DNA from: Adineta ricciae
Lineage: Eukaryota > Rotifera > Eurotatoria > Adinetida > Adinetidae
Reading direction: 5' to 3'
Length of the DNA: 64,000 bases
Assembly: GCA_905250025.1 (NCBI GenBank)
Contig: CAJNOJ010000105.1
Span: 186,001-250,000 of the forward strand
Shown: piece by piece, positions 44,476 through 55,785 of the stretch
Layout of the letters: every line of letters begins with the position of its first letter
Numbering within the stretch: position 1 is the stretch's first letter
The notes under the pieces: model-generated
What the model saw: the letters and a program-made list of their open reading frames with translations, nothing else
The model's database searches: none
What the model was told of the DNA's origin: nothing
Made by a program: the position numbers and the translations under genes

Positions 44476-46195
44476 ATGGGTGTATCCATTATGCCGTTCA
44501 ATTACTACGGAAATGACCGTTCGATGGGTGTGTATCACTCATTATCCGGTTGATCAACTCGCGTTAATTCATGAATTAGACAATATACCGGAAGTACACA
44601 TGAATATATATAAAAGTTCTTTGGAATTTGCTAGTGAGATGGATTCTACCAAAATGGCACGTGTTGCTAACATATTGGATAGCGGACTACGTTTGCGTTG
44701 CATCAGTTTATCTTACTTACAATTCTCTGAATCTAGTTTTGAAATATTGAAAGAAGCAGCGAGTCGAGCTTCTATTATGGTTGTGTCTTGTGGCCGTTAT
44801 GTAGGTAGCAAACAGTCGCATAATGAAATATTACAAATTAAAAACGAACTAAAATTGTCTTGTGATGTAATTGCTTCGAACCATCGAATTAAGGAAGTAG
44901 ACATTTCGATTAACGATGCATATACAGAAGAATTTGATGGAATCGTCGATGTATTACGATCGAATCGAAATATATCTTCTCTAACATATAGATGGCCCAC
45001 TACTAGCAAAAGTATTGCTCAGATGATATCGGTTTTAACGAACAGTCAGAACTTTACTGAACTGAATTTAAGCGATCTTTCACTTTCCTTAGAGAATATA
45101 CAATTAATATCTACAATGGTCCAATCGAATCGTACGTTACGTAATCTTACGCTATCGAGGGTCAATATCAATGACAAAGGAATGCGAATGCTCACTAACG
45201 CTATCTGTATCAATCCCATCATGAAGAAGTTGAATGTCTCAGGCAATGGTTTGTCCGACATAAGTGCTACATGCATCGTGCGTTTATTGAGAAGTTGTAC
45301 GAGCTTAACAAAATTAGTTTTATCCAATAATGAGATTACTATTGTTGGTGGTAAGCTGATATTTGACGAACTACAAACGAATCGAACGCTTCTACATCTC
45401 GATATCAGTTCTAATAAGCTTTCGATCGAGGAAACAAAAGATACAAGCAAATACGAACAAAATATCATCAATATCAATGAACTGATTGCTGGAGTTTTAC
45501 TGAAAAATACTACTCTCTGTTCTCTGGAGTTATTTGGAATTGAACTACCACAAGATCGTTCAAATTCACTCACTGAAGCTCTAATAAAAAATCGAAGTTT
45601 AGCTCATCTTCGATTACATAAGAATGGATTTTCTCGCATCTCGATGCAACCGATTACAGATGTTTTACATTGGAATGGTTCTTTGATTAGTATCAATCTC
45701 TCCTTAACCAATTTGAATATATCGGATTCCCGGAAGCTCAGTGAAATACTCCGAAGAAATAATAAACTACGGTCTTTGAATCTTTCCCATTGTGGAATAA
45801 CCGATCACGGAATTTCTATACTCGCTGAAGGTTTGAAATATAATCACACTCTGACGCATCTCAATTTACGGTACTGTGATTTGACAAAAGTAAGTGCCGA
45901 CATATTGGCCAATATACTTCAAATCAATTCAAATCTCACTTATTTGGATATAAGCTCCAACAAAATTGAGGATGATGGTCTTAGAACTATCGTTCGAGCT
46001 CTATCTGACGATTTCTCATTGATAGATTTTCGCATCGGTAGCAATAACATTACTGATGTTGGTGGTAAATGTTTAGTCAATGCGCTTGAAATGAACAATA
46101 CATTGCTTTTCCTTGACATCGAATTTGGAAATAATTTATCTCTCAATGTTTTGAAACTCTTTCGAACTATGCGTCGTAATTTAAATGTCACTTAA
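44476..46195 (+). CDS. LRR part of ART-LRR gene, probable Y copy
   Basis: About 572 residues. After WVYPLCRSITTEMTVRW and a linker, leucine-rich repeats of the RNI/NLRC3 type (28-residue period) run from about residue 130 to the end, for example FTELNLSDLSLSLENIQLI, LRNLTLSRVNINDKGMRML, MKKLNVSGNGLSD, LTHLNLRYCDLTKVSADIL, LTYLDISSNKIEDDGL. Such repeats form a ligand-sensing horseshoe in NLR proteins. AATAAA at 46237-46242 follows the stop. Against the X copy there are about 69 changes in about 505 residues, much more than in the ART part or in the neighbouring NLR gene. Confidence 0.85.
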
Positions 46196-46325
46196 ATCTT
46201 CAATAACTCGAAGAATACGAATAAACTCAACTTTTTAATAAAAATGATGTTCTGTTTTCGTTTTATTCACAAATAAAATTTTATCTAGATTATGAACAAT
46301 GTCATCGTCATACGCTTGACATCGA

Positions 46326-46929
46326 TCATTGTTTTAATTGATCATTTTCGATAGAATATTGCGTTTTGCCCGAGAGTCCTTGAATTTTAATCCACGATTT
46401 GTATAATTCTTTTTCCAATGTTGTCGTAAATGGAATTTTTGTGTCCGTATAATAATAGCTGATGGGTTTTTTCGATTCAAACCTGCCAATCTCTCTCACA
46501 ATATAACTAATGATTTTCGATTTACTCTTCGCATCTATCTGCTCGTTTAAAGCAAGTTCCGTGAAGATTTTCAGAATCTCATAAGCTTTCACAGCACTTT
46601 CATTTTTCAGAAACTCCAATAGATCGTTGATAAATTCGTTCGGCGACATATGTATGAGAGGTAGAGCAATAACTGAGTATTCTTTCACTAGATTTTCATC
46701 AAACAATGTATTCATCGAATTTGTTATCACCATATGATCTGAATGATCGATAGCCGCAAGTAAAATAAACGCATTCCCACGCGACGGAAAATATGGATGA
46801 TCATGAACCATTTTTTTCTAGAAGTTTTATCAGTTGGATCTTATTAAAATGCGGCGAATTTGTTAACTTTCGGTATAAATAATCATCTTTCTGAACACAA
46901 GCCGAAAGTAAAGTCAACAGCCATTCAAT
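46326..46929 (-). CDS. C-terminal part of SIR2-NACHT-HEAT gene, probable Y copy
   Basis: Contains the last 161 residues (from MVHDHPYF) plus about 35 residues in a shifted frame to the N at 46930. Only 4 of 161 residues differ from the X copy (48779-49264). At 46811-46817 there are seven T where X has six (49264-49269): one extra A in the coding strand just before MVHDH, which shifts the frame. It may be an allelic frameshift or a base-call error in a homopolymer. Confidence 0.78.
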
Positions 46930-46930
46930 N

Positions 46931-48648
46931 GGGTGTATCCATTATGCCGTTCAATTACTACGGAAATGACCGTTCGATGGGTGTGTATCACTCATTATCC
47001 GGTTGATCAACTCGCGTTAATTCATGAATTAGACAATATACCGGAAGTACAGATGAATATATTTAAAAGTTTTTTGGAATTCGTTGGTGAGATGGATTCT
47101 ACCAAAATGGCACGTGTTGCTAACATATTGGATAGCGGACTACGTTTGCGTTGCATCGCCTTATCTTACTTAAAATTCTCTGAATCTAGTTTTGAAATAT
47201 TGAAAAAAGCAGCGAGTCGAGCTTCTATTAGGGTTGTGTCTTGTGGTCGTTATATATGTAGCAAACCGTCGCATAATGAAATATTACAAATTAAAAACGA
47301 ACTAAAATTGTCTTGTGATGTAATTGCTTCAAACCATCGAATTAAGGAAGTAGACATTTCAATTAACGATGTATATACAGAAGAATTTGATGGAATCGTC
47401 GATTTATTACGATCGAATCGAAATATATCTTCTCTAGCATATAGATGGTCCACTACTAGCAAAAGTATTACCCAGATGATATCTGCTTTAATAAACAGTC
47501 AGAACTTCACTGAACTGAATTTAAGCGATCTTTCACTTTCCTTGGAGCATATACAATTAATATCTACGATGGTTCAGTCGAATCGTACGTTACGTAATCT
47601 CACGCTATCGAGGACCAATATCAATGATGAAGGAATGCAAATGCTCACTAACGCTATCTGTATCAATCCTATCATGAAGAAGTTGAACGTCTCAGGCAAT
47701 GGTTTGTCCGACATAAGTGCTACATGCATCGTGCGTTTATTGGGAAGTTGCGCGAGTTTAACAAATTTAGTTTTATATAATAATAAGATTACTATTGTTG
47801 GTGGTAAGCTGATATTTGACGAACTACAAACGAATCGAACGCTTCTACATCTCGATATCAGTTCTAATGAGCTTTCGATCGAGGAAACAAAAGATATGGG
47901 CAAATATAAACAAAATGTCATCAATATCAATAAACTGATTGCTGGAGTTTTACTGAAAAATACTACTCTCTGTTCGCTGGATTTATTTGGAATCGAACTA
48001 CCACAAGACCATGTAAATTCACTCAATGAAGCTCTAATAAAAAATCGAGGTTTAGCTCATTTTCGATTGTATAAGAACAGATTTTCTCGCGTCTCGATAC
48101 AGCCGATTACAGATGTTTTACATTGGAATGGTTCTTTGATTAGTATCAATCTATCCTCAAGCACTTTGAATGTATCGGATTATCGGAAGCTTAGTGAAAT
48201 ACTCCGAAGAAATACTAAACTACGATCTTTGAATCTTTCTTATTGCGCGATAACAGATCACGGAATTTCTTTAATCGCTGAAGGTTTGAAATATAATCAC
48301 ACTCTGACACATCTCAATTTAAGTTACTGTGATTTGACAAAAGTAAGTGCCGACATACTGGGCAATGTACTTCGAATCAATTCAAATTTCACTTATTTGG
48401 ATATGAGTTCCAACAAAATTGGGGATGATGGTCTTGAAGCTATCACTCGAGCTCTATCTGATGATTGCTCATTGACATTTTTCAGCATCAGTAATAATAA
48501 CATTACTGATGTTGGTGGTAAATGTTTAGTCAATGCGCTTGAAATGAACAATACATTGCTTTTTCTTGACATCAAATTTGGAAATGATTTATCTCTCAAT
48601 GTTCTGAAACTCCTTCGAACTATCCGTCGTAATTTAAATGTCACTTAA
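46931..48648 (+). CDS. LRR part of ART-LRR gene, X copy
   Basis: 571 residues. The first 221 bp repeat the end of the X ART block exactly, so 40532-41962 plus this block give the full X gene: ART domain, linker, about 14 RNI-type repeats, roughly 970 residues in one exon. Repeats include FTELNLSDLSLSLEHIQLI, LRNLTLSRTNINDEGMQML, LTNLVLYNNKIT, LTHLNLSYCDLTK. No membrane segment. Stop at 48648 lies 130 bp from the stop of the convergent SIR2-NACHT gene. Confidence 0.85.
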
Positions 48649-48778
48649 ACCTTCAATAACTCGGAGAATATGGATGAACTCAACTTTTTAATAAAAATTA
48701 TGTTCTGTTTTCGCTTTATTCACAAATAAAACTTTATCTAGATTATAAACAATGTCATCGTCATACGCTTGACATCGA

Positions 48779-51700
48779 TCATTGTTTTAATTGACCACTT
48801 TCAATAGAATATTGCGTTTTGCCCGAGAGTCCTTGAATTTTAATCCACGATTTGTATAATTCTTTTTCCAATGTTGTCGTAAATGGAATTTTTGTGTCCG
48901 TATAATAATAGCTGATGGGTTTTTTCGATTCAAACCTGCCAATCTCTTTCACGATATAACTAATGATTTTCGATTTACTCTTCGCATCTATCTGCTCGTT
49001 TAAAGCAAGTTCCGTGAAGATTTTCAGGATCTCATAAGCTTTCACAGCACTTTCATTTTTGAGAAACTCCAATAGATCGTTGATAAATTCGTTCGGCGAC
49101 ATATGCATGAGAGGTAGAGCAATAACTGAATATTCTTTCACTAGATTTTCATCAAACAATGTATTCATTGAATTCGTTATCACCATATGATCTGAATGAT
49201 CGATAGCCGCAAGTAAAATAAACGCATTCCCACGCGACGGAAAATATGGATGATCATGAACCATTTTTTCTAGAAGTTTTATCAGTTGGATCTTATTAAA
49301 ATGCGGCGAATTTGTTAACTTTCGGTATAAATAATCATCTTTCTGAACACAAGCCGAAAGTAAAGTCAACAGCCATTCAATGATCATTAAGAAAAGAGAT
49401 GTGTTACCAACGTCTTTGAAACTTGCCATCTTCGGTATTAACCATTTGACTAGATTTTCCATCATAACACTGGTGATTTGAATGTTACTCAACATATTGA
49501 GTACTGTGGGAATTAGATCATTTGTAACATAGAAGTTACATCGAGCGATGCGCCGTATTTGTTCGTAATTGTAATGAAGAAGTTCGTCGACTCTGACGCA
49601 TACATCAGCAAGTAGTTTGGCTTCGAGAATTTCGAAATACTCTTCGTCGTGAACACGTGTCAATGCACATATTTCATCCAGAATCAAACTACTGATCTCC
49701 ACATCTGTGTGTGTGACGTAGAATTGTTCTCGAAATTGAGTTGTATCCTGAGCGGATATTATCGGAACGAAATCATTCCAGTTGTTCTCTGTAATTTGAT
49801 TCGAATTGGCTAATGTCATAGTTGACTGGAAGATTTCTTCGAAATAGCATGGATAAAATGTGGATTGTAGCGAATTCATCACTGCATTCCATGTGTAACC
49901 ATTGATGAATTTCATTTTATTCAGATAGAATATTGGTCGAAGGTTGTTCGAGTTGATTTCTTGAGTTCTCGTGATGGATTTCAGTAGATTTAAGTATACA
50001 ACTGGATCGTCCCAGAGTAAATCATAGAAGAAAGTTCGAAGGTACACACTCACTCTCGGCATATATGTCTTTTCTGAGAGATGTGTAAGAATTTGCATTA
50101 ACGTTCGTGCTCCGATGACAGATATACGTTTATTTGGTTCCTTTGGATCGCGTTCCGGATGTTGAAAAATTCGTTGTGCTCGATAGCGGATTTGATCATT
50201 ATCATTCTCTAATAATTTCACGATCGTATCAATTGCCGATTCAAATACATGTCTCGCTTCGACGAGTAAGATAGCAGCAAAGTTTCTCACTGCTTGATTC
50301 GTAGACGAGTGGAACCATCGATGAACGATAGGTAAAACTTCGTTTGACGGTTTGATAAGATAAGGAAATAGAATTGAAATCGTTTTCTCTTTTCCTTGTT
50401 CTAATAATTCGTCGATGACGATTGCAGCTAACGGCGTGAGAAATAGTTCTTTGTCTAGAGCGATTTTTAAGAGCTTTTCGATGTTCGCTTCATTATTCAC
50501 ATCGATAGAGAGATTGATCCATAGTTGAGTTAGACTTTCATCGTTTCCGATGAGCAATTTCGCGTCGTTTAGTTGTGCGAATAGTCGAAAAAGACTTTGA
50601 ACATAAGAGCTACTCTGGTCGATTGATAAGATTCGACCGTAGTGAGAATTTATCAGATGAAAATATGTTTTATTCTGAAGTCCATTAACCATTCCATCGA
50701 AATCAGTTCGCAGATCGTCATAGATACCAATGAGTGGTTTTAATTTCATCATCAATTTCAATTTCTTATCATTTTCATTCGTTTTCTTAAGTAATTCTAT
50801 AGCCATTCTCAAATATGTTCTTCGAAATTCACTCGTACCATAGAACGATAAGCGTATCGTTGCAATGATTCGATCGTAAACATCGTCGATCTTATGATAT
50901 ACAAGAGTCAATTCATCAGAGACTTTCTGAATGAGCATTGTCTGTGTTATCGCTTTGTAATGTAACACATTGAAGATTTTCTCCAGAACTTGAAATTGTA
51001 AAACTGCTTCCGGAATGTACCTGGCGACTGCAAATGATTCGTTCAATAGTTCCTCGCATTTCTCTTCGTAGAACTCTGCTAATTGATACAGTGCTCGTGA
51101 CTTATAGTACATATTAGACATTGAATGGATTTTCTCAAGCAAAAACTCCTTCACGTTTGCTTTTTCGATCAGTTCAGGCAATAGAGTTTGATAGATGATG
51201 TGTCTGTTCAATTGGTTGGACATAATTCCAAAGTGAAGCAAGACCATGGGTAGAATAAGTTCGCGATTTCGATGAAACAATCCTTCGTTAAAAAAGTTCA
51301 TTGAAACTCCATCAACTAGGTACGGTACATTGATGTGAAAATTTTCTAAACAGTTGAAAAATCCGATGGGTATATCATTTTTACTAGAAGATTCGAAAGG
51401 AAATATATCCGTTGCCCAGGGAAGCGCCCGAATCGGTTGACAGCGTTGAACTGCATCGTTTATTCTAAGGAATGTTTTTATAATCTGTTCGGACTTTCCG
51501 AATCTTGTCAATGTATCAGTTAGTACAGCTATGTGATACCGAAAATCACCAGAAAAGCCAGTAAATCGATACGCTAAGTACTCAGCATTGAGATTTGACT
51601 TATCCTCCATACTATTCACAGTTTTAGCCAGCTCGTGGGTATCAACAGGTAAACCACCGCTTTTGGCGATCAGAGACAAATATACTTTACAATAACTGGA

Positions 51701-52905
51701 AAAGTTCAAATTCCATTTTAACTGTTTGTCTTGAAGTTTTTCGTAAATGACTGAGAGATATTCGTTCATGTGCGATGAACAGCGTGCAATCGGATCTTTC
51801 AAGATGAATATCAACTGTTCAATTCGATTGGCCAATGCTCTGGTAAATGCTGTTTCTTTTTCTCTTAATATCGTACTGATGAAATCGAATTCTCCCAAGA
51901 CGATTGCGGCGACAAGTGCATCGATCTGTTCGGATGTGTTTAACTTGTCCATTTTCAGTTCTTTTCGTAATCTCTTCATTAAATCTTTTGGAGATTTCTT
52001 TTCGAGTAACAATTCAAGAATTCGTGGTGTCAGAAATGAATCTTTATAAATCTTCCTCTCGTCAAATGTTGGTTGAACATGCCAATATTGTTTCGCAGGA
52101 CAACTTTCCAAATACCTAGCCATGTTATATTTTGTCTGATCTTTTCCCCAAATATCTTGATAGTAGAAGAGAAATGGCATCATTTCGTTATCACTCAATT
52201 CGAGAAACTGCTCTATTTCGTGATATTCCGCAATCGTTTTTCCACTCTGGTGATTGTCGTTGCCACCGTAAAGTGCACTGATCAAACTTATCCAGTTATG
52301 ATCATCCCTGATCTGCTGCGTTAGTGCTGCGTTTTTCAATAATGTCGTGCGGAATTTAAGCTGCAATTCAATCGCATCATTTTTTATCTCTGTTGAATAG
52401 AATCGTAGACAGGAATCGACCGGCCAATTCCAAGTAGCGGAGTCATTGTATAAGTTGATCAAAAATCTCTGGTGGAACTTCGAATTGAACCAGTTCAGGT
52501 GATAGATGATATTCGCACAAGGTGCGATGTTTTCATCACGTTCGAGTTGCTCGAGAAACCATTCGAGAGTTGTTTGGTAGGATGTTCGTTTTAGTTTTAA
52601 AAAAATACGAATGGATCAACTTTTGGTGTTCATCTAGCCGGGAGAAACCCGAGAGATTTGTGTAATCGGATAGTAAAAGATCAGCCAATCGACGAATTAA
52701 GTTACATTCCGCGCTTTCCGACAGAAAAAACATATCGTTTAAAGAATCGATAATCACGAACGGAACGATACGAGTCGGAGATGTTTGACTAGGTAATAAT
52801 CGTTCGATAATATTATGAAATAGCTGATTGTTTTGATCTTGTTTACTTAAGATTCCGAATGTCATGCTGAGAGGTACTCGCCAGTTGGGAATATCGATCT
52901 TTCGT
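48779..52905 (-). CDS. SIR2-NACHT-HEAT NLR-like protein, C-terminal two thirds, X copy
   Basis: A frame of 1227 residues (52462-48779) continued upstream by a second frame (52905 to about 52600: VPLSMTFGILSKQDQNNQLF, ERLLPSQTSPTRIVPFVIID). The frames differ by one base at a run of seven A (52599-52605); reading on in the other frame gives EWFLEQLERDENIAP and joins smoothly, so this is a 1-bp frameshift or sequencing error. The protein is helical throughout with HEAT/ARM-like repeats, for example LIKPSNEVLPIVHRWF, ESAIDTIVKLLENDNDQIRYRA, and long Leu-rich helices. In STAND proteins this region senses the trigger. It belongs to the gene whose N-terminal domains are at 54160-55785. Confidence 0.78.
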
Positions 52906-52906
52906 N

Positions 52907-54158
52907 ATACGTTTATTTGGTTCTTTTGGATCGCGTTCCGGATGTTGAAAAATTCGTTGTGCTCGATAGCGGATTTGATCATTATCATTCTCTAATAATT
53001 TCACGATCGTATCAATTGCCGATTCAAATACATGTCTCGCTTCGACGAGTAAGATAGCAGCAAAGTTTCTCACTGCTTGATTAGTAGACGAACGGAACCA
53101 TCGATGAACGATAGGTAAAACTTCATTCGACGGTTTGATAAGATAAGGAAATAGAATTGAAATCGCTTCCTCTTTTCCTTGTTCCAATAATTCGTCGATG
53201 ACAATTGCAGCTAACGGCGTGAGAAATAGCTCTTTGTCTAGAGCGATTTTTAAGAGTTTTTCGATGTTCGTTTCATTATTCACATCGATTGAGAGATTGA
53301 TCCATAGTTGAGTTAGACATTCATCGTTTTCGATGAGTAATTTCGCGTCGTTTAATTGCGCGAATAGTCGAAAAAGACTTTGGACATAAGAGCTACTCTG
53401 GTCGATCGATAAGATTCGACCGTAGTGAGAATTTATCAGATGAAAATATGTTTTATTCTGAAGTCGATTAACCATTCCATCGAAATCAGTTCGCAGATCA
53501 TCGTAGATACCAATGAGTGGTTTTAATTTCATCATCAATTTCAATTTCTTATCATTTTCATTCGTTTTCTTAAGTAATTCTATAGCCATTCTGAAATATG
53601 TTCTTCGAAATTCACTCGTACCATAGAACGCTAAGCGTATCGTTGCAATGATTCGATCGTAAACATCGTCGATCTTATGATATACAAGAGTCAATTCATC
53701 AGAGACTTTCTGAATGAGCATTGCCTGTGTTATTGCTTTGTAATGTAACACATTAAAGATTTTCTCCAGAACTTGAAATTGTAAAACTGCTTCCGGAATG
53801 TACTTGGCGACTGCAAATGATTCGTTCAATAGTTCCTCGCATTTCTCTTCGTAGAACTCTGCTAATTGATACAGTGCTCGTGACTTATAGTACACATTAG
53901 ACATTGAATGGATTTTCTCAAGCAAAAACTCCTTCATGTTTGCTTTTTCGATCAGTTCAGGCAATAGAGTTTGATAGATGATGTGTCTGTTCAATTGGTT
54001 GGACATAATTCCAAAGTGAAGCAAGACCATGGGTAGAATAAGTTCGCGATTTCGATGAAACAATCCTTCGTTAAAAAAGTTCATTGAAACTCCATCAACT
54101 AGGTACGGTACATTGATGTGAAAATTTTCTAAACAGTTGAAAAATCCGATGGGTATAT
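52907..54158 (-). CDS. SIR2-NACHT-HEAT gene, middle part, second copy
   Basis: Counterpart of 50127-51375 within the X gene: IGFFNCLENFHINVPYLVDG to FQHPERDPKEPNKR. Thirteen changes in about 415 residues. Both ends are Ns. The long frame that runs from the NACHT domain directly into this part is produced by the join at 54159. Confidence 0.8.
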
Positions 54159-54159
54159 N

Positions 54160-55785
54160 CAAAACATTTCCATGTAAGAGCGAATTACTGAGCAATGCCG
54201 ATAAATCTTTCCTTTCGTCGTCGGTGAAGACACTCGCATCGAATGTGGCATGTTCGTACAAAAATTCGAGTAAACTTTGTTTCTGTCCGTTGAAATTCTC
54301 TTTCAATTGATCGACATATTTCCAAATCGGGATTAAAATCGGGATTTTTTCCTGTGGTGTGTCTTCTTCATTGAACAACATATTCTGCATGCCTAAACAT
54401 TGCCGAGCCATGTTTGTGACTAACCATTTCGATATGGTTGTTTTGCCTGAGCCGGGATGGCCAAGAATAACAAAATGTTTGAACTTGTTAAACGCTTGCC
54501 GAATTCGGTATTGTCGAACTTCTTTCAGGTTGTTTCGGAAGAGGATATTTCGTTTTAAATTTGAAATTTTCTCTTTGATGGCATACCTCTCGGTCAAAGA
54601 AAAGATTTTGTCATCTGCGAGAAGAACGTTTAACCATTGATCGATCATCAAATCTCGATAGATCGTTTGTGGATTATACGCATGGTGTTGAAAAATCGCT
54701 CGAAGAATTTTTCGTTTTTCATTGTCGGTAAAGAATTCCTTTGATGACACGCGACGTTTGAATTCTTCGGTCATGTCTACCGTTTTCATTGCTTTTATCG
54801 ACGGATGCGTTGGATCAAATTTTAACTCAACATAAACGCTTTCTAGTGGTAAATGAAGATCCTGATTCAAACATCCGAAGATTGAAACATGACCGTATTC
54901 TTGCAGGAGATAATTGAGATATTTCTGACGAACCTGTTCTCTTCGAATGGATAATGCGTGATTTTCAAGGCGGAATGTTGATAATGAGGAAAGATTTTTG
55001 AGAAAGGATAATATATCTTCGAAAGTATTTCCGCAAGGGATTTCTACGAAGTTTTCGAGAATTGAACATTGAGCAGTTGAGCGAATAAGTTTGTAAATAG
55101 CCGGTCGATTTATAACAGAAAGATTGAATATCCATTTTAAAATATTTGAGAAATCTGGATCGAATTGCTGAGTACCGTAACCAATGAAAAGTAACGTTTT
55201 ACCTTGAACAAGCTTTAAGAATTTCATTCGTGTGATTTTATCTTGAAAAAGCTGATCACTGTTCAGTACGATACTGCTCGCATATTGATAGTGTCCGTGC
55301 AGGTGCAAAATATGATGGACGTCTAGGCTCTGCAACGATGGATCAGTTCGATATTGCTCCCAAGTTAACGATTTTCTGTGCAGTGCATTTTCAAGAAGTG
55401 AATCGTAATTTGTCGTCACAATTGGACAACGAAAATCAGCCAAGGCTTGTATCAATTCTGGTTTGTGTGGAAATAATTTTCCGATTGTGTCATTTAACCA
55501 ACATTGGTAAGCATCGGTGTGTTCTTGCAAATAAGGATTTGCTCGGTTAATAATTCGGTTGTATTCGTCTATGTCAGTAGTAGAATCATTCAACTTTTGA
55601 ATATCTTCGTTGAAATCTTCATCTGAAATCTTTGATAATTCGTAAAGTGCATGTTGAACTAGTATTTTCCAACATGCAACTTGCTTGTCGTCATTTGCTG
55701 TATAAGCAGATACATCCGAACCAACGAATATGACTAATTTATTCGCAATAAGATCCTTCTTAATGTTTTCAATATTGTCGACCAT
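54160..55785 (-). CDS. SIR2-NACHT NLR-like protein, N-terminal domains
   Basis: Likely start MVDNIENIKKDL at 55785 (an in-frame ATG at 55899 adds 38 basic residues without homology). Residues about 8-235 are a SIR2-type NAD+-binding domain: FVGSDVSAY (22-26), IVTTNYD (Asn126, Asp128), ILHLHGH (His163) and FIGYGTQQFDP (202-204). A linker with YLNYLLQEYGHVSIFG and LPLESVYVEL is typical of the region before NACHT. The NACHT ATPase starts with the P-loop LGHPGSGKTT (441-450). The sequence stops at the N of 54159 before Walker B, and no other block covers the Walker B segment, so ATPase completeness cannot be judged. Prokaryotic SIR2-STAND proteins defend against phage by destroying NAD+; an animal immune role here is inference. 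Confidence 0.88.

Noticed and set aside
45046..45573. Minus-strand frame of 175 residues inside the LRR part
   Set aside because: Antisense shadow of the LRR codons; Ser/Leu-rich with no independent support.
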